Assembly (NCBI GenBank): GCA_021234155.1
Contig: JAJEKV010000023.1
Span: 3,524,801 to 3,588,800, forward strand
DNA: 64,000 nucleotides
Reading direction: 5' to 3'
From: Isoetes taiwanensis
Lineage: Eukaryota; Streptophyta; Lycopodiopsida; Isoetales; Isoetaceae
Positions 52,357-64,000 of this stretch are shown piece after piece. The position numbers were made by a program, and so were the translations under genes. Each line of letters starts with the position of its first letter. The stretch's first letter is position 1. A model generated the notes under the pieces. The model made no database searches, was not told the DNA's origin, and saw only the letters and a list, made by a program, of their open reading frames with translations.

Positions 52357-55300
52357 GGAAAGCGAGACCATCGAGAATCGGTATGTGGAGCATCAATATG
52401 CTTACAGTTCTAAAGTAAGTAGCATGTTTGAAGTTCTTGAATCTTTAGACTTAATTATATTTGTGGAAACATGGGAGCATGAGCGGTTTACATTGCGGAT
52501 ATACGGTTTTCAAAAAGTCACATCTATATGGAATGAGATAGGAACAAGTTATAGGGGTAGCTGAGGAGGCATTGCGTATTTTGTTTTGAGAGATTTGCCC
52601 ATCTAGTAAAGGAAGCGGATGTGTACTTGATGTAGCGGTATATCAGGTAGAAATAATGGGGCCTGAAGGATGTATCTGGCGGGATGTTATTATCCTCCCA
52701 TACACAAGAAGGTATATGATCTGAGGGGACATTGATCGAACATATCCTTTCTTTTTCGGTTAAAGCGAGGATATTGTCAAACTTGCGAGGAGAGGTGATG
52801 TAATACTCATGGGGGATTTTAATGGGAGGCTGCTAGTAAGCAAGCATCGGTCCTTAATCGGGATGGAGATCTCATATGGATGCAAGATATGGATGATGAT
52901 GGCCGCTGATTTGTAAAGGGTGGGACAGAAAAATCGGATGATAAGGCTTATGTGACTCACAGGGTAGGATGTTGCTAGAAATGTGCGATGGATTGGATAT
53001 GAGAATATTTAATGGGCTGAATCGATTCGAGGATCAGAGAAATGTACATGCGGAGAGAGGAAAAAGTGTGGTTGATTATGTTATTGGAGGTGAAGGAATT
53101 GCTTTCGATTATACAACACATCTTAAAGTATGGGAGCACCGACGCTGAATCCGATCACGTTCAATCTCATTTCACTTGCAAATTGGTAATGTAACCAGCC
53201 CAGTCGAGAGAATCATCGGGGGAAATTGTATGAGACTAGATAGAAAAAAAAGCAGATTTATATCGAGGGAAGGCATTGAGGAAGGCATATCAAGGTTGGT
53301 GGATTTGAAACCTTGGTGATCTAGATAGGCATATTCACATAACTCATCCTTGATCGAATTGTGAACGATGTTTTGCACACAAAGCGTAAGGTGAAAGGTG
53401 CGCCATGTAGCGGTTGGTATGATGAGGCGTGATTAAATCTAAGCCTTGAGAGAATATTTGAAGGCGAGAAAGCAATGTTAAAAATGAAAAGAAAAGAGTA
53501 TGTAGCTACGGTTGGGAAGAAAAAAAAGAATATTTTTGAGGAAAAGCGGACTAAACATATAGAGGATTTGATCGTGAACCAAAACCATACGGAACAAAAT
53601 GAAAAGGAAATCTGCGGTTGCTTGGACATAGGTGCATTTGAGCTATTTCGGCATGTTAAAAAGCGTATCATTTGGAAGGCATTGATTTCGGTGGTAGCAA
53701 CGGGACCGCGACGCCGCGAACCTTTATCACGGAGGATGGCGTTGCCCACGAGGGGATCAATAGGCCCGGCTAATGGTAAAAAGCGGATCTGCGGGGGTTT
53801 GGTGGCGAGATGTTGAAATGGGCGGGGGGAGTTAGTGGAACCTATTATGCGGATGTTTAACATGGTAATAGTGAAGGGTTTCCAAAACTTGGCAGTTAGT
53901 CGGGTAATACCTATCTTCAAGGGAGGTGATAAATCCGACATCAATAATTCTGAGGACCATTCGATTTCTTGCATTTTTCTCTAAACTCTTTGCATCCGTG
54001 CTAGAGGCCAAGATCACTAAGTGGGCTGAGGAGCATAACTTGAGAGCCAAGGGGCAAGCGGGTTTTAGACATAAACACTCCACTATTGATCACTTGGTGA
54101 CAATGCAAGTAGTAATGGAGGTAGTGAAAGGTAAGAAAAACCTTTGTATTTGGCATTTATTGATTTTAGTAAAGCTTTCGATATGGTCCCGAGGGAATGC
54201 TTGTGGGAGAGAATGAATAAATTAAACATTCCAAAGGAATATAGGGATGCATTGAAGCTGTTGTATGAACAGGTGTTAGTAGAGCTATCTTTGCCTTTTA
54301 AAAATATATGTGGTGACGTGGTAGTCGGTAATGTTGGGGTTAAGCAGGGCTGCCCTTGATTTTTCATAGATGGTTTGGAAGAATGGATTATAGGCGTGGT
54401 GGGTATGGCACTCCTATTGCGGTTATGTCCTTGTTCTTTTTGCTTTATGCGAGATGATGTGGTGCTCATGTCTAGGCGAAGCGGGGGCTCGAAGAAAACA
54501 CCTTGATACCTTGGCTGATTTTTCGGATGTAATGGGAATGCGGGTGAACTTGATGAAGTCTAAGACAATGATAGTAGGATCCAGGAAGAACTATGACTTT
54601 TATTATAAAGGGGAAAAGCTAGAATCTGTTAACACATATAAATATTTGGAATTTGGTCTTTGGATAAGAATTTCGAGGTGGAATAAGTGCATTGAACAGA
54701 GAACAAATGGCGGTCTTAAGTCTCTCTACGCTATGCAAAGGAGTTGCGGGAAGGCACATGTTATGATTTAGGCCTGAAGAAGATGTTATATAAAGTTTTA
54801 GTGCAGTCAGTAGTCCTTTATGGATGCGAAGTATGGGGGCCAGGATTGCCAGCGTGCTTATGGACACAAGTGGAAAAAATCCAAAAGCGATTCCTATGCA
54901 CTGAATTAGGAGTGAAAACTCAAACCCCATATGAAATGATGTTAGCGGAGTGTGGTATGATTCCCTTGGAAGGAGAGGCTCTCATTCAGACATTGATGTA
55001 TGTAAATAAAGTAAAGGGAATGGATGATACTCGATTGCCCTATCTTGCTATGAAGGAAAGTGATACAAATGGATGGTATAAAAAGGTTAAGTGCTGGTTG
55101 CAAAAATGGAAGCTGAACATAGATGATTGTCCGACTACAGATATTCGAGAATGGATGATTAGAGGCATATATGCAGTATTATGGGATAATCCGAAAACAA
55201 AAATGCAGGCGTATCGTACTAACATGAATTCCAGGTTACAGGAAGCAAGTTATTTGAAAAGTGATGTGTCAGTGATGAAACGTAAAGAGATATCTCGCAT

Positions 55301-55685
55301 ATGCTTGAGCTCTCACCATGAAAGTATTGAAGAGGGTCGATGGGATCGATTATCCTAGAGACAGACGCAATACCGTGCAAAGTTCCGCGATCAAGATGAG
55401 ATCGAAGGCGAAGTGCATGCTCTTATGTTGTGCCCGACATATGAGGTATTGCGACGAGATATGGATACCACGGCACATTAGAAGATTTGTTTTGTTTGCC
55501 TCCCACTAGTGTTGGGAATTTCATTATAGATGTACTAAAAGGTTAGAAAAGCATGTATTTCTAGTCTAGAGGTGCTTTTTGCAAAATGATGTACAAGAGA
55601 TAGAGGAGTTAATTGAGGAGATGATGCTTACGACTTGGAGGCTCATCGAGGATGATTGGTTTGATGTAGAAGATGGCAGGCGTCG
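52357..55685 (+). pseudogene. LINE F1 ORF2, copy 2: endonuclease-reverse transcriptase
   Basis: Endonuclease: MWSINML, LDLIIFVETWEHERF (about 52,445-52,490), an MGDFNG block (about 52,810), VDYVIGG (about 53,075). RT: AEEHNLRAKGQAGFRHKHST (about 54,020-54,090), FIDFSKAFDMVPRECLWERM (motif A, about 54,155-54,210), then NVGVKQGCP where the SPTLFG part of motif B is missing. This deletion is also in copy 1. Motif C is altered at a CAG (54,446-54,459). The thumb and C-terminal part are open over 204 codons (54,744-55,358): VQSVVLYGCEVWGPGLPACL, then RICLSSHH and EEGRWDR. Without motif B the enzyme would be inactive even if the frameshifts are errors. Confidence 0.86.
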
Positions 55686-55712
55686 ATAGACTTGATGGTC
55701 TCGATGAAGTAA
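55680..55712 (+). promoter_or_regulatory. LINE F1 3' stem-loop, copy 2
   Basis: GCGTCGATAGAC ... GGTCTCGATGAAGT; inner AGACT/GGTCT pairing remains, outer pairing is damaged. Confidence 0.5.
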
Positions 55713-55741
55713 TAATAAAAAACATTTCATTTCATTTCATC

Positions 55742-55886
<145 letters not shown>

Positions 55887-55939
55887 TGTAATTGCAATTT
55901 TCGGTAATGCAGATTTTTGTGATATGTTAATGCGGCACC

Positions 55940-56677
55940 ATGGCTGCCCCAAAGCTTGATCCAAGAAAATAACACGAAGCATAAAAAATTGGACTCTACG
56001 ATGGGGAATCATCAGAGGGGAGTTTGGCATCTGGTAGAATCATCGGGGAATTTAAGCTCATGGCTGTTTGGAATGAACTAACGACATTAGGACAAGCGAC
56101 ATCTCGAGAGGAGAAGGCGATGAGAAATCGAAATTTGAGGGCGATCGCGATTATCTTCGTGCAAATTTCCAGCAATTGCGAGAAGAAATGGATCATGTCA
56201 AAGAGGAACTCAAGGAATTGCAAGAAAGTGAAGGATCGGATGGTACAACAGAAATTTCAGATTTAAAGAATGCTTTGAGGAGGGTATGTAGAGACACAAA
56301 AAGCGAAAACAACGAGCTTTTAAACATCCGCATTGTGGGATTAATGAGAAAAGGAGAATGAGAACACAAAAGAGGTAGTGTCGAGGAATTCTTTAGTGAA
56401 GAAATGAAGATAACTAGCCCGGTTTTTGTGGATGCTTTCGCATTGGAAAGAAGGATCGTGGGACACGCCACATTTTGGTGAAGTTTTCCAGCGGGGAAGA
56501 TCGTTTTCGGTACTAAAAGCGAGAGATACATGAAAAAGGAAAAATTTGTATGGGTGAATGATGATCTTACCAAAGGCCAAATGCTTGAGAAGAAGCAAGA
56601 AATTGCTAAGTTTAAAGAGGCAAGGCAAAACAATCGAGAAAGTGAAGTGGGCCAAAGGGAAGGTTGTGATTGAATAG
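55940..56677 (+). pseudogene. LINE F2 ORF1, copy 2
   Basis: Starts MAAPKLDPRK at 55,940. Coiled coil MDHVKEELKELQESEGSDG and DLKNALRRVCRDTKSENNEL (about 56,190-56,320), then NIRIVGLM, a VDAFAL-like block, FVWVNDDLTKGQMLEKKQEI (about 56,545-56,605), and the end KWAKGKVVIE at UAG (56,675-56,677). Frameshifts occur in the N-terminal part and near 56,350-56,520. Confidence 0.78.
56675..56677 (+). promoter_or_regulatory. In-frame UAG between LINE F2 ORF1 and ORF2 (possible readthrough site)
   Basis: Codons ATT GAA TAG GTA GAT, then an open frame into IVVRNISRLTIDKVISM. The spacing from stop to IVV is seven codons, exactly as in LINE B, and there is no AUG before the endonuclease. Confidence 0.6.
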
Positions 56678-59600
56678 GTAGATGCGGGAGGCCTTAGAAT
56701 AGTGGTGCGGAATATAAGCAGACTCACCATTGATAAGGTAATTAGTATGCGGAACAATTCTAGATAATGTTGATGTTATTTGTTTTGTAGAAACAAAAAG
56801 AACATGATTTGTATGCTTTGCTGACATTGAAGGCTTTGATATGATTTATTAGGTTTATAATAAAAGATTTAAAGATGGAGATCTGAGGGAATGGAGGAGT
56901 AGTGTGTTATATCGTAACCGCTTTTTAGAGATTTGATACAAGGTGTTAGAAAAGACAAAAATAATCAGTATATTTGGCTTGAATTGAAAGGTTATCATGC
57001 TTTGTACTATATGGCTATTTGTTATTTTGCTTCTAGTGATGACTTGTTCTTTGCATTGGAGCAAGATATTATGCATTACCGGGGAAAAGGCGGTGTGATC
57101 CTAGCGGGGAGATTTCAACGGAAGGACCGGGTGCCTACAAAAGTGTTTCTTACACAGGAAATAAAGATCCATTGTGGTTAGAATCTATGAGTGATGATGA
57201 GCTGAAGTTATATGGCAAGAAGAGGGATTCTAAGGATCATATAGTGACTAAATCTGGTAGGCAATTTCTCAGCATGTGTAGCAGCACAAACCTCATGATC
57301 TGTAATGGATTAAGTAGGTTCCCAGACACTTTAAAGAATACATGCAGAGCTAGAAGCACAGTGGACTATCTGGCAATGGCGGAGGAGACTCTGGAAGGGA
57401 TATTAGATTTTGTAGTCAGTGATGAAGAGCTTGAATCGGATCCTGACCGATTGTCTTTTAGTCTACGGATCAGCCATCCTGGGGTTGTTTTCCCCATTGC
57501 GCAGAAGCCTTATGTGTTAAGGCCATTGTTACATGCCAACTATCAAGCCTGTGTTGAATTGAAAGTATCTTGTTTGCATTGGGATGGGGATTTGGCCACG
57601 ATAAGTAAGCAATTGCACACGGTGTTGGAAGAGGCAGCACAAGAGACGTTCACATCTCATAGAGTCAGGAAGGGTTTACCATGCAAATCTTGGTTTGACC
57701 AGGAATGCCGTGAGGCAAAATTCAGATGGAAGAAAAGTGGTTTGAGTGATAAAGACTCATTTAAGCATCAATATAAGCGCATTGTGCGATTTAAGAAGCG
57801 ACAGTTCATTAAAAATCGGCAACAACTCTTATGCTTGCGATACTTAGATGAGCCGAAACTCTTTTGGAATGCTCTAAGAAAGAATAAACAGGCTGATATC
57901 CCTCTTGCAGCACATGATATTTGGAGACATGGGTAAAAGCATGTTAGGGTGTCCCTTAAAAAGTATTATTTAGTGACTAAAAAAGTACCTAAAAAGGTAC
58001 CCAGGACTGGGTACTGTGTACCTGTGTAATATCTCAAAAAAAGGTACATTCTAGAACTTTTATATATATTTTGATCTCCAGTAGCATTATCTTTATCTTA
58101 ACTTTGAATATTAATGTGTCCTTGACTTTTATTTTGGACTTTTGTACTAGTTTTAATGAAAATAAAAATGAGAAAGTACCCAATTCTGAAGTACCTAGTG
58201 TATGTACTTTTGCAGGTTCCAAAAGTGGTACACCCTAACATGCTTTTACCCACATGTTATTAATCTATATCATAGTGCAGACATTCCCAATGAGGGAGGG
58301 AGTATAAGGTCAGAACTGGTCATTACAGAAGAGGAGGTGGCAGAGGGTATAGCTTATTTGGCTAATGGAAAAGCACATGATGTCTTTGGATTAAGCGCAG
58401 AGCATCTAAAATGGGCAGGTACTTGTATCCATCCTTTAGTGGCAAGAATGTTTACACTGGCTATGAGACAGGGGTTTCCACTTGATTGGTGTCGGAACAG
58501 GGTGGTTCCCATATATAAAGGTGGGGCGAGGCATGATGCAAACAATTATCGAACCATTATGGTAAGTAGTCTATTTTCTAAGCTTTTTGCTACTATCTTA
58601 GAAAAAAAGATAAGTATTTGGGCAGAGCACAATCAAAGCGTCTTGAGTCACAAGCGGGTTTTAGAGCGAGGAAGGGCTACTTTAGACCATCTATTAGTGT
58701 TAAAAACTATATTTGACATGGTTAAAGGCACTAAAAACCAGTTTACATGGCATTTGTAGACTTTAAAAAAGCATTTGATAAGGTGCCACGTGACCAATTG
58801 TGGGAAAAGATTGGATAAGTTGAAGGTGCCCAAGGAGCTTAGAGATGCAGATTCGAGGAGTTACGTATGAAAAAGTGCTTGTGCAATTATCTTTACCATT
58901 TTCATTGGATATCGGGACCATGTTGAAAGTAATCTTGGGGTCAAAGCGGGGATGTCCGCTATCCCCCCATTGTTTGGACTTTTATTGATGGTTTAGAGGA
59001 TTGGTTGCTTAAGAATTGCCGGGGAGGCATGGAAATACATGGATATGTGATCCGGTTGCTAATGTATGCGAGATGATGTAGTCATTTTTGCGCTCTAAGG
59101 ATCATATGCAAAAACACTTGGAAGGCTTGGCTGATTTTTTGTGATCAAGCGGTATGCGGGTGAACCTCGAAAAAGCGAGCATTATGATTGTAGGAGCACT
59201 TAAACAAGAACCCATCTTAGGATATAAGGGGAGTTTGGTAAGTATATGTGATTCATATAAATATTTGGGCCTTGTATTTAGCGGGGAATCATAGATGGAA
59301 TGCATGCATCACACTTGAATTGATGGAGGACAAAGGGCTTTATATGCATTGCGCGAGCATGTGTAGGAGAACACACCTTTGGTCATGGAATCTTAAGGTG
59401 AGACTCTTTCAGTCACTTGTGCGAGGCGTAGTCTTATATGGATGTGAAATTTGGGGACCAAGTTTGCCACAATGCTTATGGGATGATATTGGCAGGTCTT
59501 AAAAAAGTTTTTGAGATTGGAATTAGGAGTTAAAGCCCAAACCCCTTACTCTATGATGTTAGCGAGAATGTGGTCTCATGCCTTTGGAAGGGAAGGCGAT

Positions 59601-60274
59601 CCTTAGATGCATTCGTATTTTAAGAAGGTGTTACTCATGGATGACACTAGAATTACACGTAGGGCTTTGTTAGCCCGGCAAGGAGAATGGTTTGTTTCAA
59701 GATGTCAAGAAGTGGCTCAATAAATGGGATATACAATGGGATGAAGTGGTCTCGATAAAATCTGATTTAAGACAATGGATATCGAGGAAGGTAGATAAGA
59801 AGATGTGGTCACATTAAGACAAAAAATGATTTTGTATAAGCGAGAATATTAACCCCACATTGGAAATGGCGGGGCACGAAGGAAAATATTTCTATCAAAA
59901 AGACATGCTATTTGCGAGGATTGAACTTAGTTCACATCATTTAGGTGTGGAAGTGGGTAGATGGGGACATATTATTCCTAGAGATCAAAGATATTGTAAC
60001 ATATGTGGGGAAGATAAAGTAGAGGATGAGGATCATGCATTGCCGATGTGCGGCATACAATGTATTACGTGATAAGTTTGGAATATACTACGAAGACACG
60101 CCAACCTTTTTCACCCTAAATGGGGATATATTGGGGAAGTATTTGATTGAGCTTTTACAAGTATAGAAGTTTGTATGCATAATCATAATGTTGATGATAA
60201 TGGCGGTTTGAGTGAGAGTGATGAGCTAGATGAGGACTCGAGAAACTCATCTATTATTTTACAATGACATTTAA
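56678..60274 (+). pseudogene. LINE F2 ORF2, copy 2: endonuclease-reverse transcriptase, MITE-interrupted
   Basis: The endonuclease half is open for 254 codons (57,172-57,936): ANLMICNGL-type sequence, STVDYLAMAEE, ELESDPDRL where ESDH is expected, then LPCKSWFDQECREAKFRWKK and PKLFWNALRKNKQADIPLAA. The MITE follows. RT: EEVAEGIAYLANGKAHDVFG (about 58,335-58,400), NRVVPIYKGGARHDANNYRT, ATLDHLLVLKTIFD, YMAFVDFKKAFDKVP (about 58,745-58,790), GCPLSPHCLDFY at motif B (about 58,950), and a motif C with an extra GA (59,064-59,077). The C-terminal part has ELSSHHLGVEVGRWGHIIPR, the knuckle CNICGEDKVEDEDHALPMC (59,997-60,053) and an acidic end LFYNDI. Confidence 0.86.
57931..58251. mobile_element. MITE, 321 bp, with 22-bp perfect terminal inverted repeats
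   Basis: Begins GGGTAAAAGCATGTTAGG and ends with the exact inverted sequence (58,230-58,251). ACAT flanks it on both sides (57,927-57,930 and 58,252-58,255). Removing the element and one ACAT restores a continuous ORF2 reading D-I-W-R-H-V-I-N-L, which confirms insertion and a 4-bp target duplication. The interior is AT-rich with repeated AGTACC/GGTACC motifs and no coding capacity. The superfamily is not clear from these ends. Confidence 0.9.
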
Positions 60275-60279
60275 AATTG

Positions 60280-60322
60280 TCGTCTAATAGGCCTTGAGGC
60301 CTCCCATAAGCGTAATACATTT

Positions 60323-60381
<59 letters not shown>

Positions 60382-60390
60382 CTCTCTCTC
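60280..60390 (+). promoter_or_regulatory. LINE F2 3' stem-loop and (TTTC)n tail, copy 2
   Basis: AGGCC TTGA GGCCT inner stem, GTCTA outer strand, GTAATACA, then about 15 TTTC units (60,320-60,380) and TCTCTCTC. Confidence 0.75.
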
Positions 60391-60480
60391 AGGTCAGCCA
60401 CATGATGAAATTTTTTGTCTCTCGTGGGATCTGGCGGACAAAAATTATACCGTATAGCTTCGAGAGAAGATGGAGATGAG
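60391..60480 (+). repeat. Array trailer with degenerate inverted-arm sequence
   Basis: CAGCCACATGATG, a T-rich run, GTCTCTCGTGGGATCTGG ... CAAAAATTATACCGTATAGC and CGAGAGAAG follow the layout of the fold-back arm at 49,943-50,018. Confidence 0.65.
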
Positions 60481-61117
60481 CTTCTCTCGAGCCTTAAACA
60501 GGCGTTTGGCGGTTTTCCCCTTCCCTTGGGATTTTTCCCTCCAATTTGATTTTGGTGGCCATCCCATATGGGATAATTCTTTCCTCATTCAATCTTCAAA
60601 ATGAATGATATGGGATATTCGAGTTCATCTTCAGCGTCCCATTTCCATTTGATTTCTCTAAAAGTTCCATTCCATACTACAATTGGAAGCAGATGCGGGG
60701 TTCGAATTTATCTCAATGGCCCTGAGTTGGGAAATTGATCAATCATCCTCTTAGTTCTTCTAGGAGCCAATTTCTTGGTCACAGGGGAACAAAAGGCTTC
60801 TTAGCATTCGACATAGAGGATCTGGTTGCCTTCGTCGTGTTCTTGAGACAATTTGTGCCTGATTTTTCAAGCAGGTAGATGCTAAGAATGTCGCTATTAC
60901 CAAAGCTCTTAACAAATTGAAGTAAAGAAATGCAAAAAATGCTTACCGGATTCACAATTGGCGCTCAATGCGATGCTAGGAAGGAAGGATTTTGGAGCTC
61001 CGATTCTTGGAGCCTGCCCACTTTGAACAGAGCCCGGAATTAAGGTCGGAAATTCCAGTCTCCAAAAAATGGCTCCATAATTTTTTCAGGGCGTTAGGCT
61101 TAACGGCCAATTGATTA
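60481..61117. other. Spacer, no gene seen
   Basis: The first 205 bases match 29,190-29,400, then the sequence is found only once in the window. GGGCGTTAGGCTTAACGGCC near 61,090 resembles the leader hairpin that follows. Confidence 0.6.
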
Positions 61118-63492
<2,375 letters not shown>

Positions 63493-63499
63493 ATTTTCT

Positions 63500-63535
63500 C
63501 GTCTTATAGGCCTGAGAGGCCTCCCAAAAGACGTA
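63500..63535 (+). promoter_or_regulatory. LINE H 3' stem-loop
   Basis: CGTCTT pairs with AAGACG outside; AGGCC pairs with GGCCT inside around TGAGA. GTAATACA follows at once. This is the cleanest example in the window. Confidence 0.8.
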
Positions 63536-63540
63536 ATACA

Positions 63541-63690
63541 ATTCACTTCACTTCACTTCACCTCTCTCTCTCTCTTGCGTCGGCCACATGCTCGTAAAAA
63601 AATCCATCTCTCGTCACATACGGTTCCTCCCCGAAATATACGTATTTTTTTGGGAGGAGAGGAGAGACGATTGTCTCGAGGCTTACTTGA
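63541..63690 (+). repeat. LINE H tail, (CT)n and trailer
   Basis: CTTCA pentamers, CTCTCTCTCTCT (63,562-63,575), then TGCGTCGGCCACATGC, the inverse of the leader end GCATGTGGCCGACGC seen at 51,225-51,239. An ATCTCTCGTCACATACGG segment follows, like the fold-back arm. Confidence 0.7.
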
Positions 63691-64000
63691 CCCTACATTG
63701 TTTGGATTTTTTTTGCTTTTGCGGATTTTCGATCACGCATCAATTCCGGCCGACGAGAGAAAATGTGGGATAATTCGATCGTAACGTTCAATTCGGGCGC
63801 CAAATTGTGGGATATTCAAGCCTGTATTGTGGGATAATTCATTTCTAGTTTTCCCTCCCCATTCTTTCGATTCCGGCCACTAAACCATGGATCGGTCATT
63901 CTTGGTATGATTGCCATGCTTTTTCGTGCTTTGACACTCGATTTGCATTCTGAGAGATCTTGTTTGCAGCTATTGGAACTCAATGAGCTCGAAGATCCAA
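63691..64000. other. Right edge, no gene seen
   Basis: Repeated phrases such as GTGGGATAATTC (63,766-63,777) and GTGGGATATTC (63,807-63,817) occur, but no gene or known element can be supported. Confidence 0.5.

Overview
This window looks like nuclear DNA of a land plant with a large, retrotransposon-rich genome. The evidence is one intron-interrupted exon of a plant-type gamma-glutamyltranspeptidase, LINEs that carry both an APE-type endonuclease and a reverse transcriptase, a MITE, and very long GA/CT microsatellites. There is no operon structure and no bacterial feature. A fern or gymnosperm is possible, but I cannot fix the lineage from the sequence.

The main layout is a direct repeat of about 30 kb. 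Bases 1-29,400 reappear as 30,667-60,685 in the same order and orientation: (a) a flank and GGT exon (1,390 / 32,058); (b) a GC-rich remnant of one LINE family (1,970-4,125 / 32,640-34,770); (c) AT-rich non-coding DNA (4,126-7,600 / 34,771-38,330); (d) a minus-strand array of two LINEs, named B then A here (17,846-7,600 / 48,371-38,330); (e) a spacer with a small fold-back element (18.8-19.2 kb / 49.4-50.0 kb); (f) a plus-strand array of two LINEs, F1 then F2 (20.2-29.2 kb / 51.1-60.5 kb). Region 29.4-30.7 kb is seen once. A fifth LINE, H, internally deleted, fills 61.1-63.7 kb.

The LINEs A, B, F1, F2 and H share a design. A short leader with two hairpins ends in CATGTGG and a (CT)n tract. 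ORF1 (coiled coil plus an RRM/CTD-like domain ending VNEDLTK) is separated from ORF2 (endonuclease, RT, C-X2-C-X9-H-X4-C knuckle, acidic C-terminus) by an in-frame UAG. A compact 3' stem-loop is followed by GTAATA, a pentamer tail and another (CT)n. Each LINE therefore lies between CT tracts on its sense strand. In the arrays the second LINE starts directly on the CT tail of the first. This suggests a LINE group that targets (CT)n microsatellites and makes an ORF1-ORF2 fusion by stop-codon readthrough. Both ideas are inferences to be tested.

Caution: the two 30-kb copies differ mainly at CAG/CTG trinucleotides and in homopolymer length. That pattern suits long-read base-calling error at CHG-methylated cytosines better than mutation. 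Many frameshifts noted here may therefore be artefacts, and the duplication itself may be an unmerged haplotype.
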